A stretch of 64,000 nt of DNA from an uncultured Poribacteria bacterium (GTDB lineage: Bacteria; Poribacteria; WGA-4E; WGA-3G), in NCBI GenBank assembly GCA_951813545.1, contig OX638352.1:5489966-5553965 (forward strand), given 5' to 3'. Below, piece after piece: positions 36,710 to 45,046 of the stretch; the stretch's first letter is position 1, and each line of letters opens with the position of its first letter. The position numbers and the translations under genes are program-made. The notes under the pieces are model-generated. The model had not been told where the DNA came from. It did no database searches and saw only the letters and a list, made by a program, of their open reading frames with translations.

Positions 36710-36831
36710 TTTATAGTAAAACCCGAAAATAAGAGGGCACTTTGGAAAACACAAAACACCTCACCACCGCTGGCGAGGATTGTATCCTCGCCTCTTTGGA
36801 GTGTCTAATTAATTCCAAACTTTACTATAAA
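36710..36831. mobile_element. MITE-like element with TTTATAGTAAAA ends, copy A
   Basis: About 122 bp. The left end TTTATAGTAAAACCCG (36710-36725) and right end ACTTTACTATAAA (36819-36831) are inverted repeats. A core at 36767-36787 is the exact reverse complement of 42610-42630 in copy B. It carries no gene. It lies in the 452-bp gap 36626-37077, in which no other gene was seen and which probably also holds the promoter of the TPR gene. Confidence 0.7.
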
Positions 36832-37077
36832 TATCCGCGGTGTTACTTAACAGTGACGCACTTTAAGGGTAAAAAAGGTGCACTATTTTTTATCTCATAA
36901 CGCAAGGATTTCTTACCTTAAACCTTAGCAAATAGCGTGCCAGTGTGAATAATACTATATTGGTGGGATTCTTGCCAAATGTCTGGGAAGTGCTGCACAA
37001 AACGGTACATATTTCATACCCATTTGCACAAAATGGGGCAGACTTAACAAACCCTCAGTGCTGGTGCTTCAGAGATC

Positions 37078-37488
37078 TTAATCAGACTCGCTAAAAACTT
37101 CCATTCCAGCGGAGCCTTCTGCAATCCGGCGGATCTGATTCTCAAAGCCCGGTGGTGAGAGCGTCCACGTAATCCAGAGCGGTTCGTCGCCTGTGTTGAC
37201 AAAGCGGTGTTCCACATTTGGTGGAATATAGATCACTGTGCCGGGTTTCAGATCGGCAACCTCCTCACCGACAAACCCTTTACCTTGCCCACCATAGACA
37301 AAAATAATCTCTTCGGCTTCGCTGTGGAAGTGCATAGGAATTTCGCTATTGGGGTCAACTTCCTCCAATCCCATTGAGAAGTGCTCAGTGCCAACGGTAT
37401 TCGGTTCAACGAGGGTGTATAAGGTCCGCGGGGCTTCTCCTTCAATTCGCACGACCTCGGCATCTTCTTTGTGATAGATATGTTTCAC
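37078..37488 (-). CDS. single-domain cupin protein
   Basis: 136 residues. MHFHSEAEEIIFVYGG gives the first cupin motif (H-x-H, then E) and PPNVEHRFVNTGDEP the second (distal H), so a metal-binding jelly-roll is likely. Cupins of this kind are small sugar- or metabolite-related enzymes or sensors; the substrate cannot be told. GTG at 37488 is chosen, because TTGGAGG lies immediately upstream as a ribosome site; the TTG at 37500 would place that site inside the gene. Stands alone between repeats. Confidence 0.75.
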   Translation of the reverse strand: MKHIYHKEDAEVVRIEGEAPRTLYTLVEPNTVGTEHFSMGLEEVDPNSEIPMHFHSEAEEIIFVYGGQGKGFVGEEVADLKPGTVIYIPPNVEHRFVNTGDEPLWITWTLSPPGFENQIRRIAEGSAGMEVFSESD

Positions 37489-37566
37489 TTTTTCCTCCAA
37501 GATTAAATTTCATAACTGAAGTTGAAAACCCACTTTGAGTTCGATAATAAAAATTCAAGAGGAGGT

Positions 37567-37581
37567 TCCCGTTCAACCCAA
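37567..37581. repeat. fragment of the CCCGTTCAACCCAAC repeat family
   Basis: CCCGTTCAACCCAAC here is identical to 59340-59354 at the right end of the large inverted repeat. It lies in the gap between the cupin and HAD genes and looks like a solo end of the same dispersed family. Confidence 0.45.
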
Positions 37582-37618
37582 CTCATGTGTCTAAACCACA
37601 CCCATATTATATAACGCT

Positions 37619-38428
37619 TTAGAGGCAACTTAGGTTTACATTGCCTAAAGCTGGCAGGCGTTCATGCAATTGGTTCAGGCTTGTAATTTGAACATCCGGC
37701 GTAACTTGATTCCCAGCATCATTCCGTAAGCGGTTCAGCCAAATCCCTTTGAGTCCAGTCCATTGCGCGCCCAAGATGTCCCGTGTCAAACTATCCCCAA
37801 CCATCACCGTTTCAGACGGCGAAGCGGCAAGTGCATCAAGTGCCAGCCCGAAGATTCGGCAATCCGGCTTTCCGACACTCACTTCCCCTGAAATCAGGAT
37901 TGTGTCGAAGTATCGTGCCAAGTTAGTTCCTTGAATCTTTTCACGCTGTAGGTCGGGAGCACCATTGGTGACGAGTGCTAATCGATAGACCTTGCGTAGA
38001 TTCGTTAGACTGTCTTCAACATCGGAAAAGAGCGTATGTCGCGCACGCCGTTCTAACAGAAAGGTAGCAGACAATTCTTCAGCAAAGGACAAGTCACTTA
38101 CACCGTGGTCAGCAAGGGCACGGAACCATGCTTCACGTCTATAAGTTGGTGCCCATGCGCGAAGCCGCTTTAGGTTTGGGTCGCTACCGAGAAAACGCGC
38201 CCACAACCCCTCCCATGAACTGATACCGATAGCACGGCAGTAGGTAATGGTTGTAGAGGCACGCCACAACTCACCGGCATGGTATCGGACTGCTTGGTGA
38301 AGTGCTTCTGGATTAATACCGTGTTTTTCATGCGCACGCTTACACGTTGCCAGAAAGGCTGCATCCGCAGCGGCACCCTCTACAACAAGCGTATCGTCCA
38401 AATCAAAGAGAATACTTCTGATTGCCAT
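37619..38428 (-). CDS. HAD-family hydrolase
   Basis: 269 residues. Motif I is LFDLDDTLVV (nucleophile and acid aspartates), motif II is ALVTNGAPD, the lysine of motif III lies in VSVGKPD and motif IV is VMVGDSLTRDILGA. The helical cap between motifs I and II fits a subfamily I phosphatase or dehalogenase-like enzyme acting on small phosphorylated metabolites. ATG at 38428 is preferred to GTG at 38437 because AAAGGTG lies at good spacing. It follows the propeller-glycosidase gene by 23 bp and may dephosphorylate a sugar made by it; that link is inference. Confidence 0.85.
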   Translation of the reverse strand: MAIRSILFDLDDTLVVEGAAADAAFLATCKRAHEKHGINPEALHQAVRYHAGELWRASTTITYCRAIGISSWEGLWARFLGSDPNLKRLRAWAPTYRREAWFRALADHGVSDLSFAEELSATFLLERRARHTLFSDVEDSLTNLRKVYRLALVTNGAPDLQREKIQGTNLARYFDTILISGEVSVGKPDCRIFGLALDALAASPSETVMVGDSLTRDILGAQWTGLKGIWLNRLRNDAGNQVTPDVQITSLNQLHERLPALGNVNLSCL

Positions 38429-38451
38429 AGATGGCACCTTTCATAGAATCT

Positions 38452-39843
38452 CTAAGCGAACCAGTAGGAATATAGACTGGCGTTCTTGAGTTGAAACCGG
38501 AGCCGGACCTCTTTCCCCTTGAGTGCCTCTAACGAATGGTTAAATTCAATCTCTGCATCTAATTGATCCCCGATAACCTGACGAGAGGTATAATTCTCCA
38601 AAGGGGCACCCGTATCATCGGTGACAGCGACGGTGACGTAACCTCGACCCGCATCGGCATTGAGGTGTAATTTCCTGCCATCAAAGACCAATGGTTTCGT
38701 CAGCATGTGTCCTTCGGTTTCACCCGCATCAAGGGAGACGAACCCGTCACGGCGCAACGTCGCCAAGCCGAGCATGGACTTATGTGTCCGTTCAACCTGC
38801 TTGAACTTCCTGCCGGTGTGCGGTCCATTCACGCCACCGTAATAGAAATAGATCTGATCGTTATGTGTGATGAAATTCTGACTGATTCGCGCCATACCGT
38901 CTTCCCAAGTCCCCGGTTCCCCAAGCGTTAGAAACGTTTGACGATCCAAAACGCGTTGCCAGTTGATGCCCTCACGGCTCATCGAGAGTGATGTGTCAAT
39001 AGTGCCATCAACGCCTTCGCGATAGACCCAGATCATACCGAGATAGATGCCTTCGTAGAGGTTAATTGGCATGCCGTAAATCTGGGTGCCCTCCTCATCT
39101 ACCTCGTCGCACTCAAATACCCGTTCCGGTTCGCTGAAGTTAATCGCGTCGGGACTTTCGGCGCGAGCCGTTTTGCGACCGCCTGCCCCGAATCGTCCAA
39201 ACACAACGTACTTCTGTATCATCGGATCCCACACCAAGGATTGGGTTGTGTCACTATCAAGCGGGATGACAGGATTGGTTTCGCAGTTTGTCCAATGAAC
39301 ACCGTCGGGTGAAAACGACATCCACATACCGTCCCCTTCACCACGTCCCCAGATCGTGCGCCCTTCATATTCAACAAAGGTGTCGATTCCGCCGTGCTCC
39401 CAATAAAAACCTTTGTAACGACGAGCGGGGTCGGTCTCATGCTCATCGTAGAGGATAGCCGCACCCTCACAGTTTGTGCGTCCGATGTCAACCAGATTGT
39501 TCTCGGTGCTGCCTTCAAAATCAACTTGGTTTAGGATAGGTTTATCCCAGTGCACGCCATCGGTCGAAGTCGCATAGCCGAGGAGCGTTATATTGCCGAG
39601 CGCGTTCCGTTGACGGATTTTTACCATACCATCGGCGTAAGGTCCCGTGAGATACCACATTTTGAAGAGTGAATCCTGTGGGTCATAGAGTGTTGTGCCA
39701 TAGAGGGATGCGACGCTTTCCCACGGATTCTCGCCACGCAGAATCGGGTTATTGGGATGCCGTTGCGGTTGGTGCATTCGGCGATACAGCCTCTCGATTC
39801 GGGTGATGTGCTGTAGGTCAAGGAAAAGATAGCGGTGTTCCAT
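38452..39843 (-). CDS. five-bladed propeller glycoside hydrolase-like protein
   Basis: 463 residues, no signal peptide. Blade repeats with D-G-x-x-W (ATSTDGVHWDKP, SFSPDGVHWTNC, SMSREGINWQRV) and FKMWYLTGP, RYKGFYWEHGG are characteristic of the GH32/GH43/GH68-like propeller superfamily. The C-terminal 110 residues form a beta-sandwich (HLNADAGRGYVTVAVTDDTG to LKNASLYSYWFA) shared with the protein at 46626-48122. Clear GH32 catalytic motifs are missing, so the reaction is unknown. ATG at 39843 has AAGGAG upstream. It precedes the HAD gene. Confidence 0.72.
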   Translation of the reverse strand: MEHRYLFLDLQHITRIERLYRRMHQPQRHPNNPILRGENPWESVASLYGTTLYDPQDSLFKMWYLTGPYADGMVKIRQRNALGNITLLGYATSTDGVHWDKPILNQVDFEGSTENNLVDIGRTNCEGAAILYDEHETDPARRYKGFYWEHGGIDTFVEYEGRTIWGRGEGDGMWMSFSPDGVHWTNCETNPVIPLDSDTTQSLVWDPMIQKYVVFGRFGAGGRKTARAESPDAINFSEPERVFECDEVDEEGTQIYGMPINLYEGIYLGMIWVYREGVDGTIDTSLSMSREGINWQRVLDRQTFLTLGEPGTWEDGMARISQNFITHNDQIYFYYGGVNGPHTGRKFKQVERTHKSMLGLATLRRDGFVSLDAGETEGHMLTKPLVFDGRKLHLNADAGRGYVTVAVTDDTGAPLENYTSRQVIGDQLDAEIEFNHSLEALKGKEVRLRFQLKNASLYSYWFA

Positions 39844-39996
39844 GCGTTGGCTCCTTAGAGGCTTCATGCCCTTTGTGCAGGCATGTTATCATAAATGTGA
39901 ACGCAATTCAATCACAACGATTCCAATTGTGTGCATCAGTCTATCTTCCTGTAGGAGCGAGCTCCAGCTGGCGACTTGCATTACCCACCCGTTAGG

Positions 39997-41136
39997 TTAC
40001 AGCGCACGCACCTCTTCAAATAGAGCCAACTGCTGACGATAATCTTTCGGTAATGCGCGAATTTCTTGATACCCCTCAAAGAAAATTGCCTGTTCATCTT
40101 TACTAAAATGGCGTGAAAGCGTCAGAATATCTGAGAGATAATAACCGAACCCAAATTCGCGCACGTCAATTGGGCAGGGCTGTCCGTCCGAGACAATGAT
40201 ATTATGGGGTTCCAAATCTGAGTGAATCAGCCCAAAAACGTCTTGCTCTTCACCGTGTTCCGCAACAAACTGTGAGAAGCGCGATGGAAGTGAGGAGAGT
40301 TTTGCAAGCTCCTCCGCCGAAGCGTCTGTGTGCCCACTTTCAAGTGCCTTTTCAATCTTAGAGGTAATCCAGTCTGTGTCGTACCGAGGACGAGTGAACC
40401 AATCGGGTAATTCTAACGTTTCCGACACAGAGTGCATGCGCCCTACCATGCTCCCAAGTCTCCGAATCAATTCCGGTGTTTTTTCTGCGACGGAGAAGTT
40501 GTTAAGCGTCTCGCCGGGAATCCAATCGTATACAGTCACATAGCGCGGTGGTAGGTCGTTTGGTGAGGCACATTGAATCATTTCGCCATCACGTCCAAGC
40601 ACAGGCGAGAGGATCTTGACGCGTCCCATGTTCCAAAGAGCCTCTAACCAATAGATTTTAGAGCGAATTTCATGAATAGAGGTTCCAGCGCGATGGAGTC
40701 TCAGTGTGAACCGAGCATCCTCAGTATCTAAGAAAAACAACATATTAGCAAAATCAAACCCAACACCACTAATTCGGAATGAAATATCATTGAATTCATA
40801 CGACATAACAGCTGCTTTTGCATAATGCCAATCAGTGATAAGGTATTGTAAAATCTTACTGTTATAGACTATCAAAATGCCGTTGTCACAAGCGTGTTGT
40901 GTTGATTCGGATATAAAGGTTCGTTGTTCATCATCAAGTGAATCCAAGAAGGTAAGGATGGTGGGATCAATCTGCGGATGTGGGTCAGAAATTGCTTCAA
41001 GCCAGTACTGCCTACATTTATCATGACAATCGATTCGACAGACGGGCAGGGAAGGATCGCGATACCAATCGGGTGAATTTTCGATAGCATATTCAACTTG
41101 AGTGCCACAAAATGGGCACGACATTTTCCTTGTCAT
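39997..41136 (-). CDS. zinc-ribbon/APH-type kinase fusion, copy 1
   Basis: 379 residues. The N-terminus has CPFCG and later DCHDKC, a probable zinc ribbon. From about residue 120 on there is an aminoglycoside phosphotransferase/choline kinase-like domain: the catalytic loop GLIHSDLEPHNII (H-x-D-x-x-x-x-N) and the metal-binding PIDVREFGFGYYLSD. An ATP-dependent transfer of phosphate to a small hydroxylated molecule is the family activity; substrate unknown. Start ATG has AAGGAA upstream. A close paralogue of equal length lies 185 bp upstream (41322-42461), so this is a tandem duplication. Nothing suggests it is an antibiotic resistance gene in particular. Confidence 0.78.
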   Translation of the reverse strand: MTRKMSCPFCGTQVEYAIENSPDWYRDPSLPVCRIDCHDKCRQYWLEAISDPHPQIDPTILTFLDSLDDEQRTFISESTQHACDNGILIVYNSKILQYLITDWHYAKAAVMSYEFNDISFRISGVGFDFANMLFFLDTEDARFTLRLHRAGTSIHEIRSKIYWLEALWNMGRVKILSPVLGRDGEMIQCASPNDLPPRYVTVYDWIPGETLNNFSVAEKTPELIRRLGSMVGRMHSVSETLELPDWFTRPRYDTDWITSKIEKALESGHTDASAEELAKLSSLPSRFSQFVAEHGEEQDVFGLIHSDLEPHNIIVSDGQPCPIDVREFGFGYYLSDILTLSRHFSKDEQAIFFEGYQEIRALPKDYRQQLALFEEVRAL

Positions 41137-41321
41137 GATAGCGTTCCTTCTATGCTAATGGAGCGAAAGAAGGGCAAGCAAGTAGCATCTTCTAAGCAAT
41201 ACCATGCCTCCTATAAAAAAATGTGCGCATCAGTCAAGTCACCGTGAACAAGAGCGTTAGCCGTATTGATGCATTCTGCGGCTTCAGTCTGTTCTTGTTA
41301 GGACTGGATTTACCCGCTGGA

Positions 41322-42461
41322 TTACAGTAGACCTATATCATCAAATAGAGCAAACTGTTGACGGTAATCTTTCGGTAGTGATCGAATTTCTTGATACCCC
41401 TCGAAGAAAATCGGCTGTTCGTCTGTATCGAAACAGCGCGAAACACTCAGAACATCTGAAATGTAGTAGCCAAACCCTAAGTGGACCATGTCAATTGGAC
41501 AGGGCTGTGTCTCCGAAATAACGATATTATGGGGTTCTAAATCCAAGTGAATGAGTCCAAAAACGTGTCTCCCTTCCCCATGTTCCGCGGCAAACCGCGA
41601 GAAGCGCGAAGAAACGGAGGAGAGTTTTTCAAGATCCCTTGCTGAATAATACCTATAATCCTTCCCAAATGCCTTCTCAACTTTCAGATTGATCCAGTCA
41701 ATGTCGTATCGAGGTCGGGTGAACCATTGCGGCAGTTTTAAGGTCTCCGAGATAGCATGCATGCGACCCAGCATCATACCAAGACTCCGAATCAGTTCTG
41801 GCGTTTTTCCGTCCTCGGAGAGTAGGTTAAGCGTCTTGCCCGGAATCCAATTGTAGGCGGTAGCATATCGCACCGGTAGGGCGTTTCCTGAGAGACATTG
41901 AACCAGCTCTCCGTCACATCCCAGAATCGGGGATAAGGTCTTGACCTTCGCCTTGTTCCACAATGCTTTTAACCAATAGATTTCAGAGCGGACTTTATTG
42001 ATAGAAGTTCCAGGCTGATGGAGTCTCAGGGTCCACCGTGTGCCCTCACTCTCTACAAAAAACAGCCGGTTCTCAGCATCCAATCCGGTACCGCTGACCT
42101 GGAAGGCGGCATTACGCCATCCATACAGCATAACAGCCGCCTTTGCATAGTGATAATCGGTGATAAGTTGTTGCAACTCACTTCTGTCATAAATTATCCA
42201 ACTACCGGTATCACAAACACGCTGTGTTGATTCGGATATAAACATCCGCTGTTTATCATTTAGTCCATCAAGGAAGGACAGAATAGCTGGGTCGATCTGT
42301 GGTCGCGGATCAGAAATTGCTGCAAGCCAATACCGTCTGCATTTCTCATGACAATCAATTCGGTAGACGGGTAGGGACGGATCGCGGTACCACTCCGGTG
42401 AACTTTCTATAGCGTATTCAACTTGAGTGCCACAAATCGGACACGGCATTGTTTCTACCAT
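41322..42461 (-). CDS. zinc-ribbon/APH-type kinase fusion, copy 2
   Basis: 379 residues, collinear with the downstream copy from CPICG and DCHEKC to the end (GYQEIRSLPKDYRQQFALFDD). The kinase loop GLIHLDLEPHNIV and the metal-binding aspartate in PIDMVHLGFGYYISD are kept. One cysteine of copy 1 (in LPVCRIDC) is tyrosine here (LPVYRIDC), so that cysteine is not a zinc ligand in both. ATG at 42461 with GGAGGAAC upstream. A MITE-like element lies 77 bp upstream. Divergence between copies is spread over the whole length, indicating an old duplication. Confidence 0.78.
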   Translation of the reverse strand: MVETMPCPICGTQVEYAIESSPEWYRDPSLPVYRIDCHEKCRRYWLAAISDPRPQIDPAILSFLDGLNDKQRMFISESTQRVCDTGSWIIYDRSELQQLITDYHYAKAAVMLYGWRNAAFQVSGTGLDAENRLFFVESEGTRWTLRLHQPGTSINKVRSEIYWLKALWNKAKVKTLSPILGCDGELVQCLSGNALPVRYATAYNWIPGKTLNLLSEDGKTPELIRSLGMMLGRMHAISETLKLPQWFTRPRYDIDWINLKVEKAFGKDYRYYSARDLEKLSSVSSRFSRFAAEHGEGRHVFGLIHLDLEPHNIVISETQPCPIDMVHLGFGYYISDVLSVSRCFDTDEQPIFFEGYQEIRSLPKDYRQQFALFDDIGLL

Positions 42462-42537
42462 GGGAGTGTTCCTCCTTTGTTAACTTATCAAAGGATTAAA
42501 CCCGAATTCTGTTCTCTTTCTTCAATGAAAATCAAAG

Positions 42538-42704
42538 TTTATAGTAAAACCCGTAATTACTTATACACCAACACAAAGGCGCCCCTTCCCAGTAACGGGT
42601 GGGGACCCCGGATACAATCCTCGCCAGCGGCGGTGGGGTGTTTTTGCTTGGGTGTTTCCGGTTCCCTGGCAAACTGTAAACATATTTTTAGATTTTACTA
42701 TAAA
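42538..42704. mobile_element. MITE-like element with TTTATAGTAAAA ends, copy B
   Basis: About 167 bp. The left end TTTATAGTAAAACCCG (42538-42553) is identical to that of copy A; the right end ATTTTACTATAAA (42692-42704) is its inverse. The core 42610-42630 matches copy A in the opposite orientation and is followed by a similar GGTG-rich stretch. No gene inside. It separates the MFS gene from the kinase gene. Confidence 0.7.
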
Positions 42705-42736
42705 GAGGACTGTCGTCTCGAAAATTTTCATTATCT

Positions 42737-44002
42737 TTACGTAAATCTCGGTTCAGCCAATCGGAAGGTTAGCAGAAACCCGAACAAGACAAGGATACCG
42801 CACCCGATAAAAACCGGTTCAAAGGCGAATTCCTCGATTAACGCCCCAATCAAAGGGGAAACGAATAAAGGAATCGCTTGAAAAAGACTCATCACACCGA
42901 GATATTGGGGGTGTTTCTCTTGTGGCGCGATTTCAAGGGTGTAGTTTGTGACAATGCGCGCTGACACCGGTGTGAATCCCATAAGGGCAAAGATAATCCA
43001 GTAAAACTGCGCACCGGAATCCATTCGACTAATGCCAACCGCCAAGAGCGGCATACATGCACTGATTAATATCAGAAGACGCAAGACGAATCGGTTCCCG
43101 GAACGGTCTGCGATGTTGCCCATAATACCAGCACCGATAGCATTGGACGCATTTTGCGCGACTATCAACGTGACGAAACCAGAAGGTACTAACCCTAATG
43201 TCCGCTTTCCGAAAACCGTATAGTGAGGGAAAAGGGGCCAGATCGAATAAAATAACAGGATAACGATTGCAAATCGCCGAAAATCCCTGTCATACCGCAA
43301 TGATAGGAGTGCATCGCCGAGATACTTGAAAAAAGGTGCCGTGCCCTCTGGTTGTGAAGGGAGTTCTTTAAACCAGAAACTGACCGAGGCGGCAATACCG
43401 AAGAAGAGAGCCGTTGCCCCAAAGAGCACACCATAACGCGGAGTGCTCGCAGAAAGCCAACGCGGTAGAAGGTAAAGCGCGACACTGATCGCAAGTGTAC
43501 AACCGATGATATTGGAATAGGCGAGTAGCCTGCCCCGTTTTTCCGGACTGACGAGTTTCCCCTGTAGCGTTCCGTTCGCCAAATGATTGCAACCAACCGC
43601 GAGCCAGTGGAGAGTACAGAGCACAAGAAAAACAGCGACAATGACCTTTGCTGACCAGTGTGTTAAGCTTAACATAAGCGACAACACACACCAAGGGATA
43701 GCAAAACCGAACCCTGTGAGAACAAAGAACCCCTGTTTTTTCGGCATTCGCCCGACCCGTTGCGCGACCAAAAACTGAGGTAGACTCTGTCCGATTCGCA
43801 GAATGAGCGGTAACAATCCGCGGATGGTTCCAGACGAGGTATAGACATCAATAAACGCTGGAATGACCACAGACTCGGATTTGAACATCCAGCCGAGGCG
43901 CATCAGAATCTGGTTTAGAGCGAATACAATTAAATTGCGCTTTTCATGCGGATAGGATTCTTCCAAATGGGCGTTCGTCTGATCTGGTGCACTTTTAGCC
44001 AT
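42737..44002 (-). CDS. MFS transporter
   Basis: 421 residues with about twelve hydrophobic helices in two halves, typical of the major facilitator superfamily. The loop after helix 2 (VAQRVGRMPKKQGFF) matches the usual basic loop between helices 2 and 3, and the equivalent in the second half is GNIADRSGNRFVLR. It is an inner-membrane transporter; substrate not readable. ATG at 44002, following the aldo/keto reductase gene by 36 bp. Its neighbours suggest uptake of a sugar or glycoside, but that is inference. Confidence 0.85.
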   Translation of the reverse strand: MAKSAPDQTNAHLEESYPHEKRNLIVFALNQILMRLGWMFKSESVVIPAFIDVYTSSGTIRGLLPLILRIGQSLPQFLVAQRVGRMPKKQGFFVLTGFGFAIPWCVLSLMLSLTHWSAKVIVAVFLVLCTLHWLAVGCNHLANGTLQGKLVSPEKRGRLLAYSNIIGCTLAISVALYLLPRWLSASTPRYGVLFGATALFFGIAASVSFWFKELPSQPEGTAPFFKYLGDALLSLRYDRDFRRFAIVILLFYSIWPLFPHYTVFGKRTLGLVPSGFVTLIVAQNASNAIGAGIMGNIADRSGNRFVLRLLILISACMPLLAVGISRMDSGAQFYWIIFALMGFTPVSARIVTNYTLEIAPQEKHPQYLGVMSLFQAIPLFVSPLIGALIEEFAFEPVFIGCGILVLFGFLLTFRLAEPRFT

Positions 44003-44038
44003 TAAAATTCCAGTCGTTTCCTCATTTCAGCATCGGAT

Positions 44039-44848
44039 TTATGGTGTCAATGCCCCTTCTTCGAGTCGCCGTGCTCCATATTCTTCCAAAACTGCTTGTT
44101 CTTCCGATGTCAAGGTCTCTTGCTCGGAGAGTGCCTCCGCAATCCGATGGAATCGTTCAACATCCCTCAATCCCATAATTGTTAAATTTACACTCTTATG
44201 ACTGAGCACATACCGGTAAAATTGCTCTGGAGATGGCGCATCAGCGTCCCCAAAAAGTCTGTCATTGCGCGAAGCATTCATAATGACAACGCCGGTATTA
44301 TGCTTGTCAGCAGCAGGGAAAACCGTCTCTTCTGGCGTTTTCATCGCACAATTATACCAGCAGAGGACGGTGTCGAAGAATCCTGTGTCAACGGCGTGTT
44401 GTATCTCGACCCAATCGTGTCCAGTAACACCGATAAAGCGGATAAGCCCTTCATCTCGTGCCTTCTGAGCCATTTCCAATGCACCATTGAGTGCCAACGC
44501 TTGCTCTCGTTCCTTTTGCGAGTTCAGGTGATGCAGCTGATAAATATCAATGTAATCAACACCAAGCATCTGTAAAGAGGTTTCAAGTTCCATCCGCGCG
44601 CCTTTTGCATCTCGCTTAGCGGTTTTCGTCGCGAGAATGAGTTTATCGCGTTGTCCCTTTATAGCGGTTCCGATGACCTTCTCATCCTCGCCATCTCTGT
44701 AGGCTCGTGCTGTATCCATATAATTGATACCGGCATCAATCGCTTTCCGATAACCATCAACGGATTCACAATACGCGCCCCCGCTACCGAGTCGCGTAAC
44801 CGTCAGACCTGTGCGACCTAAAACTGTTTTCGGAATCTCATAAGCCAT
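44039..44848 (-). CDS. aldo/keto reductase
   Basis: 269 residues. The catalytic tetrad is visible: Asp in MDTARAY, Tyr in ARAYRDGE, Lys in LATKTAKR and His in YQLHHLN. The opening KTVLGRTGLTVTRLGSGG is that of the YajO/YhdN-like branch. The enzyme would reduce aldehydes or ketones with NADPH. ATG at 44848 (MAYEIP) is preferred over the start at 44875 because GAGGTAAAC lies upstream. The C-terminal quarter is short for the family. It is transcribed ahead of the MFS gene. Confidence 0.85.
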   Translation of the reverse strand: MAYEIPKTVLGRTGLTVTRLGSGGAYCESVDGYRKAIDAGINYMDTARAYRDGEDEKVIGTAIKGQRDKLILATKTAKRDAKGARMELETSLQMLGVDYIDIYQLHHLNSQKEREQALALNGALEMAQKARDEGLIRFIGVTGHDWVEIQHAVDTGFFDTVLCWYNCAMKTPEETVFPAADKHNTGVVIMNASRNDRLFGDADAPSPEQFYRYVLSHKSVNLTIMGLRDVERFHRIAEALSEQETLTSEEQAVLEEYGARRLEEGALTP

Positions 44849-44862
44849 TATGTTTACCTCTA

Positions 44863-44984
44863 TGGCTATCAGCAAGAATAGCCATCAGCAGTCAGGGCGG
44901 ATTTTTTTCAAAAATCCTTTCAGCAGTCAGTAGAAGAGATTATCCTTTAAGAACACCTCTTTGCTGATTACTGATTGCTAATTT
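44863..44984. repeat. GGCTATC-type inverted-repeat element, copy 2
   Basis: It begins with GGCTATCAGCAAGAATAGCC just upstream of the aldo/keto reductase ribosome site and ends with TTGCTGATTACTGATTGC, a rough inverse. The internal CAGCAGTCAG occurs twice. It occupies the gap between this gene and the GH32-like gene. Confidence 0.55.
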
Positions 44985-45046
44985 CTAATTTACCCTTGAA
45001 TGTTAAGAAGAGTATATGCTATTTCGAGGCAAAAGTCAACCTTCTC

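Noticed and set aside
39997..42461. Aminoglycoside resistance genes
   Set aside because: Only the general kinase fold motifs are seen, with an added zinc ribbon; no evidence for antibiotic substrates.
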